Source: Coriobacteriaceae bacterium
Lineage (GTDB): Bacteria > Actinomycetota > Coriobacteriia > Coriobacteriales > UMGS124
Assembly (NCBI GenBank): GCA_019420325.1
Contig: JAHZHK010000127.1
Span: 1-7,557, forward strand
Direction: 5' to 3'
DNA length: 7,557 nucleotides
Below the pieces are notes generated by a model. It searched no databases. It was not told the DNA's origin and saw only the letters and a program-made list of their open reading frames with translations. Positions 1-5,854 of this stretch are shown in pieces (position 1 is the first letter of the stretch; each line of letters starts with the position of its first letter). The translations under genes were made by a program, and so were the position numbers.

Positions 1-55
1 AACCCGCGACCCCAACCTTGGCAAGGTTGTGCTCTACCAACTGAGCCAAGTCCGC
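1..55 (-). tRNA. tRNA-Gly (anticodon GCC), 3' end cut off by window edge
   Basis: Read on the minus strand, the tRNA begins with the acceptor arm GCGGACT (complement of 49-55), then T8 and G9. The D-arm follows, with GGCTCAGTTGGTAGAGC (complement of 32-48). The anticodon arm has stem CCTTG/CAAGG around a loop containing GCC (complement of 20-22), so it decodes glycine GGC and GGU. The variable region and the start of the T-arm (GCGGGTT) are present; the rest of the T-arm and the 3' acceptor strand lie left of the window. The arms and anticodon match the usual bacterial tRNA-Gly(GCC). Its 3' end points away from the protein genes described here. Confidence 0.95.
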
Positions 56-69
56 ATGTGCAAGAAGTA

Positions 70-103
70 ACTATACGCGTCATGTCTCTTCTTGGCTAGT
101 CAA
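70..103 (-). promoter_or_regulatory. possible promoter of the tRNA-Gly gene
   Basis: On the minus strand TATAGT (complement of 70-75) is a good -10 hexamer about 15 bases before the tRNA 5' end. A TTGACT hexamer (complement of 98-103) lies upstream, but the spacing is 22 bases, longer than the usual 16-18. Either the -10 works with a weaker, closer -35, or the pair is coincidental. The position fits a short tRNA leader. Confidence 0.3.
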
Positions 104-120
104 AACATGCGATTCATAAA
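92..120 (+). promoter_or_regulatory. possible promoter of the secreted protein / HAD operon
   Basis: TTGGCT (92-97) and CATAAA (115-120) are 17 bases apart. Each matches four of six consensus sigma-70 positions. Transcription would start near 127 and give a leader of about 150 bases before the chosen start codon at 276. The site overlaps the region that should drive the divergent tRNA. No operator repeat stands out in 121-275 beyond a small GCACG/CGTGC hairpin around 173-191. Confidence 0.25.
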
Positions 121-260
121 TTGTTCACATATGACCAGGCATTCCAAAGCCGTCAAACATCTGACATACGCAGCACGGTTTTGAAACGTGCGTGTGGTAG
201 GCTTTGCGCCATACGTTGGACCGGATGTGCTCGCCGCCAACGAGCGGGGCACACGCTATG

Positions 261-266
261 AGAAGG
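261..266 (+). promoter_or_regulatory. ribosome binding site deciding the start at 276
   Basis: AGAAGG lies nine bases before the ATG at 276. The in-frame ATG at 258 and TTG at 204 have no comparable purine-rich site. Starting at 276 puts Lys-Lys directly after Met, giving a classical signal peptide N-region, which supports this choice. Confidence 0.65.
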
Positions 267-275
267 GTCGCTCTT

Positions 276-1361
276 ATGAAGAAGAATCGTATCCAGGGCA
301 TCTCCGCCGCCGTTGCCTCGCTGGCGCTCGCGGGCACCTGCTTTGCCGCTCCTGCTTATGCCGCTTCCAACTCGGTGTTTGGCTCTGGTTTCTCGGGCCA
401 GTCTTCGACCGAGACTCCCATTGCGTCTCCCATTGCCGAGTCCGCTCCGGATACGAGCCAGGCCACCATGCCCGACGATCCCGATGCCGTCGACCCGGAT
501 TTCCTTGTAGATTCCGATGCGGACTATGCGGCCCTGGTCATGGAGATGCTTGGTCTTGACGACGCCGCGCTCGATCAGATTCTTTCCGGCGACCTTTCCA
601 TCGTGACCAACGTTCTGGGCGATGACATCGACGCGGACACTCAGGCTGCCATCGACGAGGCCTCCCAGAGTCTCGCCGAGGCGAACCTTACGACCGCTCA
701 GGTCAAGGAAGCCTTCAATGCCGTGGCGAACGAGGCCGTCAATTCTCTCGCCGACCTGATTGATGCCACCGAAACCTTCCTGACCGAGAACAACCTCATC
801 GTTGAGGATGCCGTGCTCTACAGTGGGGAGCCTTATCTGGCGGACGACCCCACCGCCCAGCAGCTTACCCTCGGCGGTGCCTCGATGCTCATCCCGGGCG
901 ACTTCGCGTTTCAGCAGCTGACTCCCGAAGAGATCGCCGCGGCGTTTGAGCTCGACAACGCCGAGGATATCGTGAGCGCCGCCTATATCGCCACTAACGA
1001 CACGAGCTCTGCCGGTCTTATCTGCGCCCAGCTTACGCCCGATGCTCTGGGCGGCGCTGGGTATGACATAGCGCAGACCATGGCCGACGAATCCAAGCTC
1101 ATCTACCTCGAGACGGAAAGTTCCGTGTTCAGCGCGGGGTGCGCAAGCCTCGAAGACGGCACGCCTATCTTCGACCTGGGTTACCTCAAGGCTTCCGAAG
1201 AGCGTCCTTGCTTCTACGAGCTCATCATGATGCCCTCCGATGACGGCGGTCTTGTGGTTGTGTTCGCATTGACTGATGAGACGGCTACGCTCGATGACTG
1301 CGCGACCTTGTCCGACATCATGACCTCCCTTGCCGGCACCGGTTACGTGGAGGCACGCTAG
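276..1361 (+). CDS. secreted acidic protein of unknown function
   Basis: I do not recognise this 361-residue protein. It begins with a clear Sec signal peptide: basic MKKNR, a hydrophobic core (residues 8-23) and an Ala-Tyr-Ala site giving predicted cleavage after residue 29. The Cys at 22 is preceded by Ala-Gly-Thr, a poor lipobox, so a released protein is more likely than a lipoprotein. The mature protein has three parts: a Ser/Thr/Pro/Asp-rich, probably unstructured stretch (31-80), a helical acidic segment (about 81-175), and an alpha/beta-looking domain (about 178-355) with cysteines at 250, 289, 312 and 342. These could form two disulfides outside the cell. The start at 276 is preferred over in-frame 258 and 204 because of the ribosome binding site and signal peptide. 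It lies three bases before the HAD phosphatase gene, so the two are almost certainly co-transcribed. A cell-envelope or surface role is inference only. Confidence 0.85.
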   Translation: MKKNRIQGISAAVASLALAGTCFAAPAYAASNSVFGSGFSGQSSTETPIASPIAESAPDTSQATMPDDPDAVDPDFLVDSDADYAALVMEMLGLDDAALDQILSGDLSIVTNVLGDDIDADTQAAIDEASQSLAEANLTTAQVKEAFNAVANEAVNSLADLIDATETFLTENNLIVEDAVLYSGEPYLADDPTAQQLTLGGASMLIPGDFAFQQLTPEEIAAAFELDNAEDIVSAAYIATNDTSSAGLICAQLTPDALGGAGYDIAQTMADESKLIYLETESSVFSAGCASLEDGTPIFDLGYLKASEERPCFYELIMMPSDDGGLVVVFALTDETATLDDCATLSDIMTSLAGTGYVEAR

Positions 1362-1364
1362 GCT

Positions 1365-2033
1365 ATGGCCCAACCTCGTTTTTCGTACGTGCTGTTCGAC
1401 TGTGACGGCACGCTGCTCAACACCATCGGTGACCTGGCTTGCGCGGGCAACCTCGTGTGCGAGGCGCACGGTTGGCCCACGCATGACATCGACCTGTTCA
1501 AGCGCATGGTGGGCGACGGCCAGCGCGTGCTCGTGAGGCGTTTCGTTCCCGAGGACATCGCGGCCGATCCCGATGCGCTTGATGCTGCCTACCAGGAGTT
1601 TGTCGAGCTCTACAGCGCCCACAAGGAAGACACGACCGGCCCTTACGAGGGCATCGTCGCCTGCGTGGAGCGTTTGAGGGCTGCTGGCGTGCATGTGGGC
1701 GTGCTTACGAATAAGAACCATGAGCAAGCCATCCCGCTTGTCGAGAAGTTCTTCCCGGGCCTTTTCGAGGCGGTGCAGGGTAGGCTCGACGCGCTGCCCG
1801 CCAAACCCGCCGCCCCCATGACGCACGCGCTCATGGAGACGTTGGGGGCCGACCCCGAGTCGACCCTCATGGTGGGGGACACGTCGGTCGACATTGCGTG
1901 CGGCACTAACGCGGGTATCGCTGCCTGCGGCGTTACCTGGGGCTTCCGTCCCCGTGCCGAGCTTGTCGAGGCGGGTGCCGACTTCATCGTTGACAGCCCC
2001 GCCGAGCTGGCCCGTCTCATCTTGGGCGAGTAA
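1365..2033 (+). CDS. HAD-superfamily hydrolase, phosphoglycolate phosphatase (Gph/PGP)-like
   Basis: This 222-residue cytoplasmic enzyme has the normal length for subfamily IA HAD phosphatases and all four motifs. Motif I is FDCDGTLLNT, with the nucleophile Asp12 and acid/base Asp14. Motif II is LTNKN (Thr115, Asn116). Motif III is Lys147 in LPAKPAAP. Motif IV is MVGDTSVDI, with Asp172 and Asp176 for Mg2+. A helical cap domain (about residues 18-88) sits between motifs I and II. The family removes phosphate from small metabolites; phosphoglycolate, a product of oxidative DNA-end repair, is the typical substrate of the closest-looking members. The sequence alone cannot fix the substrate, and pyrophosphatase (PpaX) or sugar-phosphatase activity is possible. 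The ATG is preceded by GTGGAGG (1347-1353), which lies inside the end of the upstream gene, so translation is probably coupled. A strong terminator follows. Confidence 0.93.
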   Translation: MAQPRFSYVLFDCDGTLLNTIGDLACAGNLVCEAHGWPTHDIDLFKRMVGDGQRVLVRRFVPEDIAADPDALDAAYQEFVELYSAHKEDTTGPYEGIVACVERLRAAGVHVGVLTNKNHEQAIPLVEKFFPGLFEAVQGRLDALPAKPAAPMTHALMETLGADPESTLMVGDTSVDIACGTNAGIAACGVTWGFRPRAELVEAGADFIVDSPAELARLILGE

Positions 2034-2077
2034 GGCCACACGGCGCATCTGCCGCTTGCATTTCGCTTCTTTTCTGT

Positions 2078-2120
2078 CGGGGCCCGTTCCATGATGGTGC
2101 GGGCCCCGCTTTGTGTTTTA
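2078..2120 (+). terminator. intrinsic terminator after the HAD gene
   Basis: A perfect nine-base-pair stem, CGGGGCCCG (2078-2086) with CGGGCCCCG (2100-2108), is followed by the T-rich tail CTTTGTGTTTTA. Inside the 13-base loop, CCA (2089-2091) can pair with TGG (2095-2097), stacking a second small hairpin. It lies 45 bases after the HAD stop codon and separates the metabolic operon from the TerB/ATPase/helicase cassette. Confidence 0.85.
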
Positions 2121-2188
2121 GTGGGGCTCCAACGGAGTCGCGGCGCGCGGGGCGTGTCGCGACGTGCGGCGCAAATGGGGCGGTGGAT
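2121..2188 (+). other. GC-rich leader before the TerB-N gene, with inverted repeat
   Basis: After the terminator there are only 68 bases before the TerB-N gene. They contain the inverted repeat GTCGCG (2137-2142) / CGCGAC (2158-2163). The right arm lies within an eight-base palindrome, GTCGCGAC (2156-2163). This could be an operator or a leader hairpin. The only promoter-like element is an extended -10, TGTTTTAGT (2114-2122), overlapping the terminator tail and lacking a clear -35. How the cassette is transcribed is therefore not evident: a promoter may overlap the terminator, or it may depend on readthrough. Confidence 0.3.
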
Positions 2189-4111
2189 ATGGCTCAGGCA
2201 CAGTTTGACAGGCACCTCAAGCCCGGTGACGCCCGTGCGGCACTCGATCGCATTGCCTCGTCGCAGGCCTTTCAGTCGAGTCGATTCTCGAGCTCGGTGT
2301 ACGAGGACGAGCCCATCTTGCGCACGGGGAGCCAGTTTCGCCGCGACACCGAGACCTCCCGCCCCTACCAGCTCATCCATCAGCTTGCCCAACGCGAGGA
2401 CCTGAAGTATGCGCCTGCCGCAAAGGTGTTCTACGAGCAGGCGCGCGCCCTTGCCGACTTCGATGGCACGGGCGACCCCACGGTGCCTTTCAAGTCGTAT
2501 TTCCCCACGTATCAGGCCATGAACGACCGCCAGCTCTCGTCGTATCTGGCATGGCGCGCCCAGGCTCGCAAGGGGGTTATCGCCGCCTCCACGGCGAGCT
2601 TCGCGTTTGTCTACATCTACGAGCTGCTCATGGGCGTCGGGACGCAGGAGGGGCTGCCCGCGCTTGCGGCGCTGACCTCCTTTTGGGTTGCTTGGAAGAA
2701 GCAGGCCACAACAGACAACGGTTTGCTCGACTTCTACCTGCATATATGGCTGCGCGACTACATCGTGTACCACAACCTCGACCGATCGCTGCTCGAGCGG
2801 GTGAGCGGGCCGGCTTCCCAGCGCGACGTTGTCGATGTGTACGCCGCCGTCCCCGTGCTGCGCGAGGCTGAGGCACTTGTGCTCGCTGGTGGTTCTCTTG
2901 TCGGTGACATGGCGCAGAAAACGTTTGACGCCATGTGCCTGGCGTCGTCGTTTCGCCTCACGGGCTCAAAGTTCTACAAGGACTATCCGGCCGAGACGCT
3001 GGCTGTGACCTGCGGTGTCTTTGCGCGTCTGGCGCAGCATTGCGCCCATCGCCGCAAGGTGGGCTACGTCGACGGGCTATTTGGTGCCGAGCAGCGCCGT
3101 GCCCACCCCATGTTTTACGGCGCCGTGTACTACGCCCCACAGACCCATCCCGATGCCACCTACCGCGTGAGCGACGCCGAGGCGTACATCTGCCGTGACG
3201 GCACATGGCGGCGCAGGGTCCCGTGCGCCGAGGAGACACGCAGCCGCGACCTGGGGTTATTGATGCACACGGTGGACCACGAGATGCGCCGCATCTGGGA
3301 GTATCCCAAGCAGGTGCGAGCCTACGAGGTGCCCCGCTATCTTGAGGGCTTCGTCGCCAAGGAGGCCACGGCCGCCCATGAGGCGTGGCTTGCGGCGCAG
3401 ACCCCCAAGATTCATATCGACCGTTCGCTTCTGCGCGGCATTCGCACGGCTGCCGTCAAGACGCGCGAGTCGCTTTTGGTGGATGAGGAGCGCACCGAGG
3501 AACCCATGGTGACGGGCGGGCAGGTTGCGCCGACGGTGCGCCCGGCTGTGGCTGCCCCGGCGACGCCGGGTAAGAAAGCTGGCCTGCATACGGCGTCCCA
3601 GGCGGGAGAGACGCTTGTGGCTCCTGGTTCGGGCGCGGTTCCTGCGGCAAGTGCGGCGGTTATGGTTTCCGCCTCGAACACGGCGTCTGCGTTGCGTGCG
3701 ACGCCTGGGTTGAATGCGCACCCCGCGCCGAGCGAGGAGACTGTGGGTTCTGCACCAGTCGTGATGCCCGCTTTGGAGACGCCCGGTTCCTTTGGCACTG
3801 CGCGTTTTGTTGCAGCTGACATCTCCCTGGATGCTTGCTCATCCGGGAGCTCGTCGATGACGCCCTCTGTCGCTGCTTCCGCTGCACCCTGTGGTCTCAC
3901 CACTTCCGAGCTGGCGTTTCTGCGGGCTCTTCTTGATGGGGACGACGCGGCTGCCAAGGCGGCTGTCGGCGCGGGCATGGCGAGCCTCATGGTGGATGCG
4001 GTGAACGAGAAGCTCTACGACGAGATTGGCGATGCCGCTATCGAGTTCGACGGCGACACCCCGCAACTTGTGGAAGACTACCGCCCCGACGTGGAAGAGC
4101 TTCTCTCGTAA
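2189..4111 (+). CDS. TerB-N / TerB-C domain protein (predicted scaffold of a DNA-processing or defence cassette)
   Basis: A 640-residue cytoplasmic protein. The TerB-N domain covers roughly residues 55-200. Its hallmarks are YFPTYQAMNDRQLSSYLAWR (104-123), the helix FAFVYIYELL (138-147) and WLRDYIVYHNLD (187-198). A conserved tail follows, with FYKDYP (262-267), the segment around YGAVYY (310-315), an Arg/Trp-rich patch, and KIHIDRSLLRGIRTAAVKTR (407-426), typical of this TerB-N branch. Residues about 440-568 are an Ala/Pro/Ser/Thr-rich, probably disordered linker. The C-terminus (about 570-637) looks like the end of TerB-C domains, with NEKLYDEIGDAAIE (606-619) and EDYRPDVEEL (629-638). No central TerB metal-binding domain is seen. 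The ATG at 2189 is chosen because the in-frame TTG at 2111 lies in the terminator tail; the site before it (GGGGCGG, 2177-2183) is only moderate, and GTG at 2183 is an alternative. The biochemical role is unproven; partnership with the next two genes is inferred from order and strand. Confidence 0.85.
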   Translation: MAQAQFDRHLKPGDARAALDRIASSQAFQSSRFSSSVYEDEPILRTGSQFRRDTETSRPYQLIHQLAQREDLKYAPAAKVFYEQARALADFDGTGDPTVPFKSYFPTYQAMNDRQLSSYLAWRAQARKGVIAASTASFAFVYIYELLMGVGTQEGLPALAALTSFWVAWKKQATTDNGLLDFYLHIWLRDYIVYHNLDRSLLERVSGPASQRDVVDVYAAVPVLREAEALVLAGGSLVGDMAQKTFDAMCLASSFRLTGSKFYKDYPAETLAVTCGVFARLAQHCAHRRKVGYVDGLFGAEQRRAHPMFYGAVYYAPQTHPDATYRVSDAEAYICRDGTWRRRVPCAEETRSRDLGLLMHTVDHEMRRIWEYPKQVRAYEVPRYLEGFVAKEATAAHEAWLAAQTPKIHIDRSLLRGIRTAAVKTRESLLVDEERTEEPMVTGGQVAPTVRPAVAAPATPGKKAGLHTASQAGETLVAPGSGAVPAASAAVMVSASNTASALRATPGLNAHPAPSEETVGSAPVVMPALETPGSFGTARFVAADISLDACSSGSSSMTPSVAASAAPCGLTTSELAFLRALLDGDDAAAKAAVGAGMASLMVDAVNEKLYDEIGDAAIEFDGDTPQLVEDYRPDVEELLS

Positions 4112-4200
4112 GGTCCGCTTGCCTTGCGTGCTGTGTTGACTTGGCCCGCGGGGGCTTTTTGTCCGCTGCGCTTGGTATCCTATCTGCGATTGTGCTTACC

Positions 4201-4220
4201 GGTGGGCTGAGATGCCTGCC
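4201..4220 (+). other. hairpin just before the ATPase ribosome binding site
   Basis: GGTGGGC (4201-4207) can pair with GCCTGCC (4214-4220) over seven positions, two of them G-U, leaving the loop TGAGAT. It ends three bases before the ribosome binding site AGAAAGG. It could affect translation or mRNA stability. The pairing is seen in the sequence; the function is a guess. Confidence 0.3.
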
Positions 4221-4223
4221 TGC

Positions 4224-4230
4224 AGAAAGG
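4224..4230 (+). promoter_or_regulatory. ribosome binding site of the BrxD-like ATPase gene
   Basis: AGAAAGG lies seven bases before the ATG at 4238. It is the clearest ribosome binding site of the three-gene cassette and supports this start. Confidence 0.7.
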
Positions 4231-4237
4231 TTGCCCG

Positions 4238-5845
4238 ATGAACGCCAAAGCAAGTGCCTCCAGTGCCGTCGACACCCCCAGGGTGCCCCGTCGCATCGCC
4301 TCGGTCATCATCAACTCGCTCAAGGGTGGCGTCGTGCCGCGCGTGGGCCTGCCCTACATCACCGTGGGCCGCCAGGCCGAGATCGAGGCGCTTCTGCACG
4401 ACCTCGAGCTTGTGGGGGAGGGGGGCGCGTCGTTTCGCTTCCTCGTAGGCCGCTACGGCTCGGGCAAGAGCTTCCTGCTGCAGACCATTCGCAACCACGC
4501 CATGGGCAAGGGCTTCGTCGTGGCTGACGCGGATCTCTCGCCCGAGCGTCGCCTGCAGGGTACGAAGGGCCAGGGCCTGGCCACCTATCGAGAGCTTATC
4601 AGCAACCTTTCCACCAAGACGCGTCCCGAGGGCGGCGCGCTCACGCTCATCCTTGACCGCTGGATTTCCAACGTGCAGATGGAGGTGGCGGGCGAAGGCG
4701 GCTTCGACCTGGCAAACCCTGCCGACTCCGCGTTTGCCGCCGAGGTCGAGAAGCGCATCTACGTGGTCATTCGCCAGCTGCAGGACATGGTGCACGGCTA
4801 TGACTTCGCACGCCTGCTCGCCATGTACTTCCGCGCCTACGTGGAGTCCGACGACGACACGAAGGCCAATGTCGTACGGTGGTTCCGCGGCGAGTACCGC
4901 ACCCGTGCCGAGGCCAAGGCCGACCTGGGCGTGAACATCGTCATCGGCGACGACGACTGGTACGACTACATCAAGCTGTTTGCGAGCTTTCTCAAGGGCG
5001 CGGGATATGCGGGTCTGGTTGTGCTCGTCGACGAGCTGGTGAACCTGTACAAGATTCCCAACGCCGTTGCGCGCCAGTACAACTACGAGAAGATCCTCAC
5101 CATGTACAACGACACGCTCCAGGGCCGTGCGAGCTACCTGGGCATCATCATGAGCGGCACTCCCCAGTGTGTGGAGGACCGCCGCCGTGGCCTCTACAGC
5201 TACGAGGCGCTGCGCAGCCGTCTGGCACAGGGACGTTTTGCGGGCGAGGGCCACGTGGACATGCTTGCCCCCGTCATCCAGCTCCAGCCGCTGACCCCTG
5301 AGGAGCTGCTCGTGCTCGTGGAGAAGCTCGCCGACATCCATGCGGGCTTCTTCGGCTATGAGCGCACTCTGTGCGAGGCGGACCTGGTTGCCTTCTTGCA
5401 GGTGGAGCTTGCACGCGTGGGCGCCGACAGCCACATTACCCCGCGCGAGATTATCCGCGACTTCGTGGAGCTGCTCGACATCCTCTATCAGAATCCCGCG
5501 CTCACGCTTGAGGAGCTCGTGAACGACCCGGCGTTCTCCCAGCGTCCGGCCACCTTGCCCTGCGAGGAGGACGAGGGTCGCATGCCTGCCGGCGCCGGCG
5601 CGGCATCGGCGGCAGGTCTTGGGCGGGCCGGTTCCGGTCGTTGCGCCACGCAGCCTGCCGCCTCGCCGTCTTCCTCCGTCGCGCACAATGCTGCCCCAGG
5701 GCTGGGTCATGCATCTGCCACGCAGCCGACATCCTCGCTCTATGACGAGGTAATCCAGCCGGCTGCCTCCGAGACGCCTGGCATCCCGCGTGTGGCGGCC
5801 GAGCCGGTCGCGGCGCCGCGCACCTTTGCCGAGTTCACCATTTAG
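4238..5845 (+). CDS. P-loop ATPase, BrxD-like (DUF2791 family)
   Basis: A 535-residue ATPase resembling BrxD, the ATP-binding protein of type 2 BREX loci, and related DUF2791 proteins. The N-terminal RRIASVIINSLKGGVVPRVG (18-37) and the ITVGRQAEIE segment (41-50) lead to Walker A GRYGSGKS (71-78). Walker B is VVLVDELVNL (261-270), with Asp265 and catalytic-type Glu266. The strand LGIIMSGTP (301-309) is a sensor-like element. The conserved LYSYEALRSRL (319-329) holds candidate arginine fingers, Arg326 and Arg328. A helical, probably winged-helix region (about 350-430, PLTPEELLVL and TPREIIRDFVELLD) ends the recognisable fold. Residues 440-525 form a Gly/Ala/Pro/Ser-rich tail closing with the short aromatic end RTFAEFTI. 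The gene lies nine bases before the helicase start, so they are translationally linked. It is expected to act on DNA or as a regulator or loader of the helicase. The family call is firm; the process is inferred. Confidence 0.88.
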   Translation: MNAKASASSAVDTPRVPRRIASVIINSLKGGVVPRVGLPYITVGRQAEIEALLHDLELVGEGGASFRFLVGRYGSGKSFLLQTIRNHAMGKGFVVADADLSPERRLQGTKGQGLATYRELISNLSTKTRPEGGALTLILDRWISNVQMEVAGEGGFDLANPADSAFAAEVEKRIYVVIRQLQDMVHGYDFARLLAMYFRAYVESDDDTKANVVRWFRGEYRTRAEAKADLGVNIVIGDDDWYDYIKLFASFLKGAGYAGLVVLVDELVNLYKIPNAVARQYNYEKILTMYNDTLQGRASYLGIIMSGTPQCVEDRRRGLYSYEALRSRLAQGRFAGEGHVDMLAPVIQLQPLTPEELLVLVEKLADIHAGFFGYERTLCEADLVAFLQVELARVGADSHITPREIIRDFVELLDILYQNPALTLEELVNDPAFSQRPATLPCEEDEGRMPAGAGAASAAGLGRAGSGRCATQPAASPSSSVAHNAAPGLGHASATQPTSSLYDEVIQPAASETPGIPRVAAEPVAAPRTFAEFTI

Positions 5846-5849
5846 GTGG
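5844..5849 (+). promoter_or_regulatory. ribosome binding site deciding a UUG start for the helicase
   Basis: AGGTGG overlaps the last two bases of the ATPase stop codon and lies five bases before TTG at 5855. The in-frame GTG at 5846 falls inside this site and has no site of its own, so TTG is the better start. The arrangement suggests that ribosomes finishing the ATPase reinitiate on the helicase. Confidence 0.6.
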
Positions 5850-5854
5850 TCTCC

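Larger units (their letters stand above)
4112..4237 (+). promoter_or_regulatory. spacer with weak terminator-like hairpin and possible promoter before the ATPase gene
   Basis: This 126-base gap is the largest inside the cassette. GCCC (4144-4147) and GGGC (4152-4155) form a short four-pair stem followed by five T residues (4156-4160), which looks like a weak terminator or attenuator. Just downstream, TTGTCC (4159-4164) and TATCTG (4181-4186) are spaced by 16 bases, and TATCCT (4176-4181) is an alternative -10. The ATPase and helicase genes may therefore have their own promoter as well as receiving readthrough from the TerB-N gene. Confidence 0.3.

Noticed and set aside
1..55. tRNA-Gly as the integration site of an island containing the cassette
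   Set aside because: Integrases normally use the tRNA 3' end, which points left out of the window. The cassette lies on the 5' side, beyond an ordinary operon, and no integrase or repeated tRNA end is visible.
330..345. Lipoprotein cleavage site at Cys22 of the secreted protein
   Set aside because: The preceding residues Ala-Gly-Thr do not fit a lipobox (Thr at -1), while a good Ala-Tyr-Ala signal peptidase I site follows a few residues later.
188..559. Overlapping + strand open frame of 123 codons at the start of the secreted protein gene
   Set aside because: It shares the DNA in another frame, is Arg/Cys-rich as expected for a shadow frame, has no ribosome binding site, and lacks the signal peptide seen in the real frame.
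153..2048. Long minus-strand open frame of 631 codons opposite the secreted protein and HAD genes
   Set aside because: It is a mirror of two well-supported + strand genes. It has no recognisable domain, an Arg/Gly/His/Val-rich composition typical of antisense frames in GC-rich DNA, and it runs through the terminator region.
2570..2700. Transmembrane segments in the TerB-N protein (hydrophobic residues about 128-170)
   Set aside because: The stretch is broken by polar and charged residues and coincides with the core helices of the TerB-N domain, which is soluble.
1643..2773. Minus-strand open frame of 376 codons crossing the HAD gene, terminator and TerB-N gene
   Set aside because: It spans a strong + strand terminator and two real genes, and shows no recognisable motif or good ribosome binding site.
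2189..4111. Tellurite resistance function suggested by the TerB name
   Set aside because: None of the other tellurite-resistance genes (TerC, TerD, TerZ type) is present, and TerB-N/TerB-C domains are widespread in proteins beside DNA-processing genes.
4196..4237. TPP riboswitch (GGGCTGAGATGCC resembles the THI-box core)
   Set aside because: Only the GCUGAGA-like stretch is present. The second conserved half (the CUGAUCUGG and UAAUNCCAGCGUAG-type segments) is missing, the element would be far too short, and the downstream genes have no link to thiamine.
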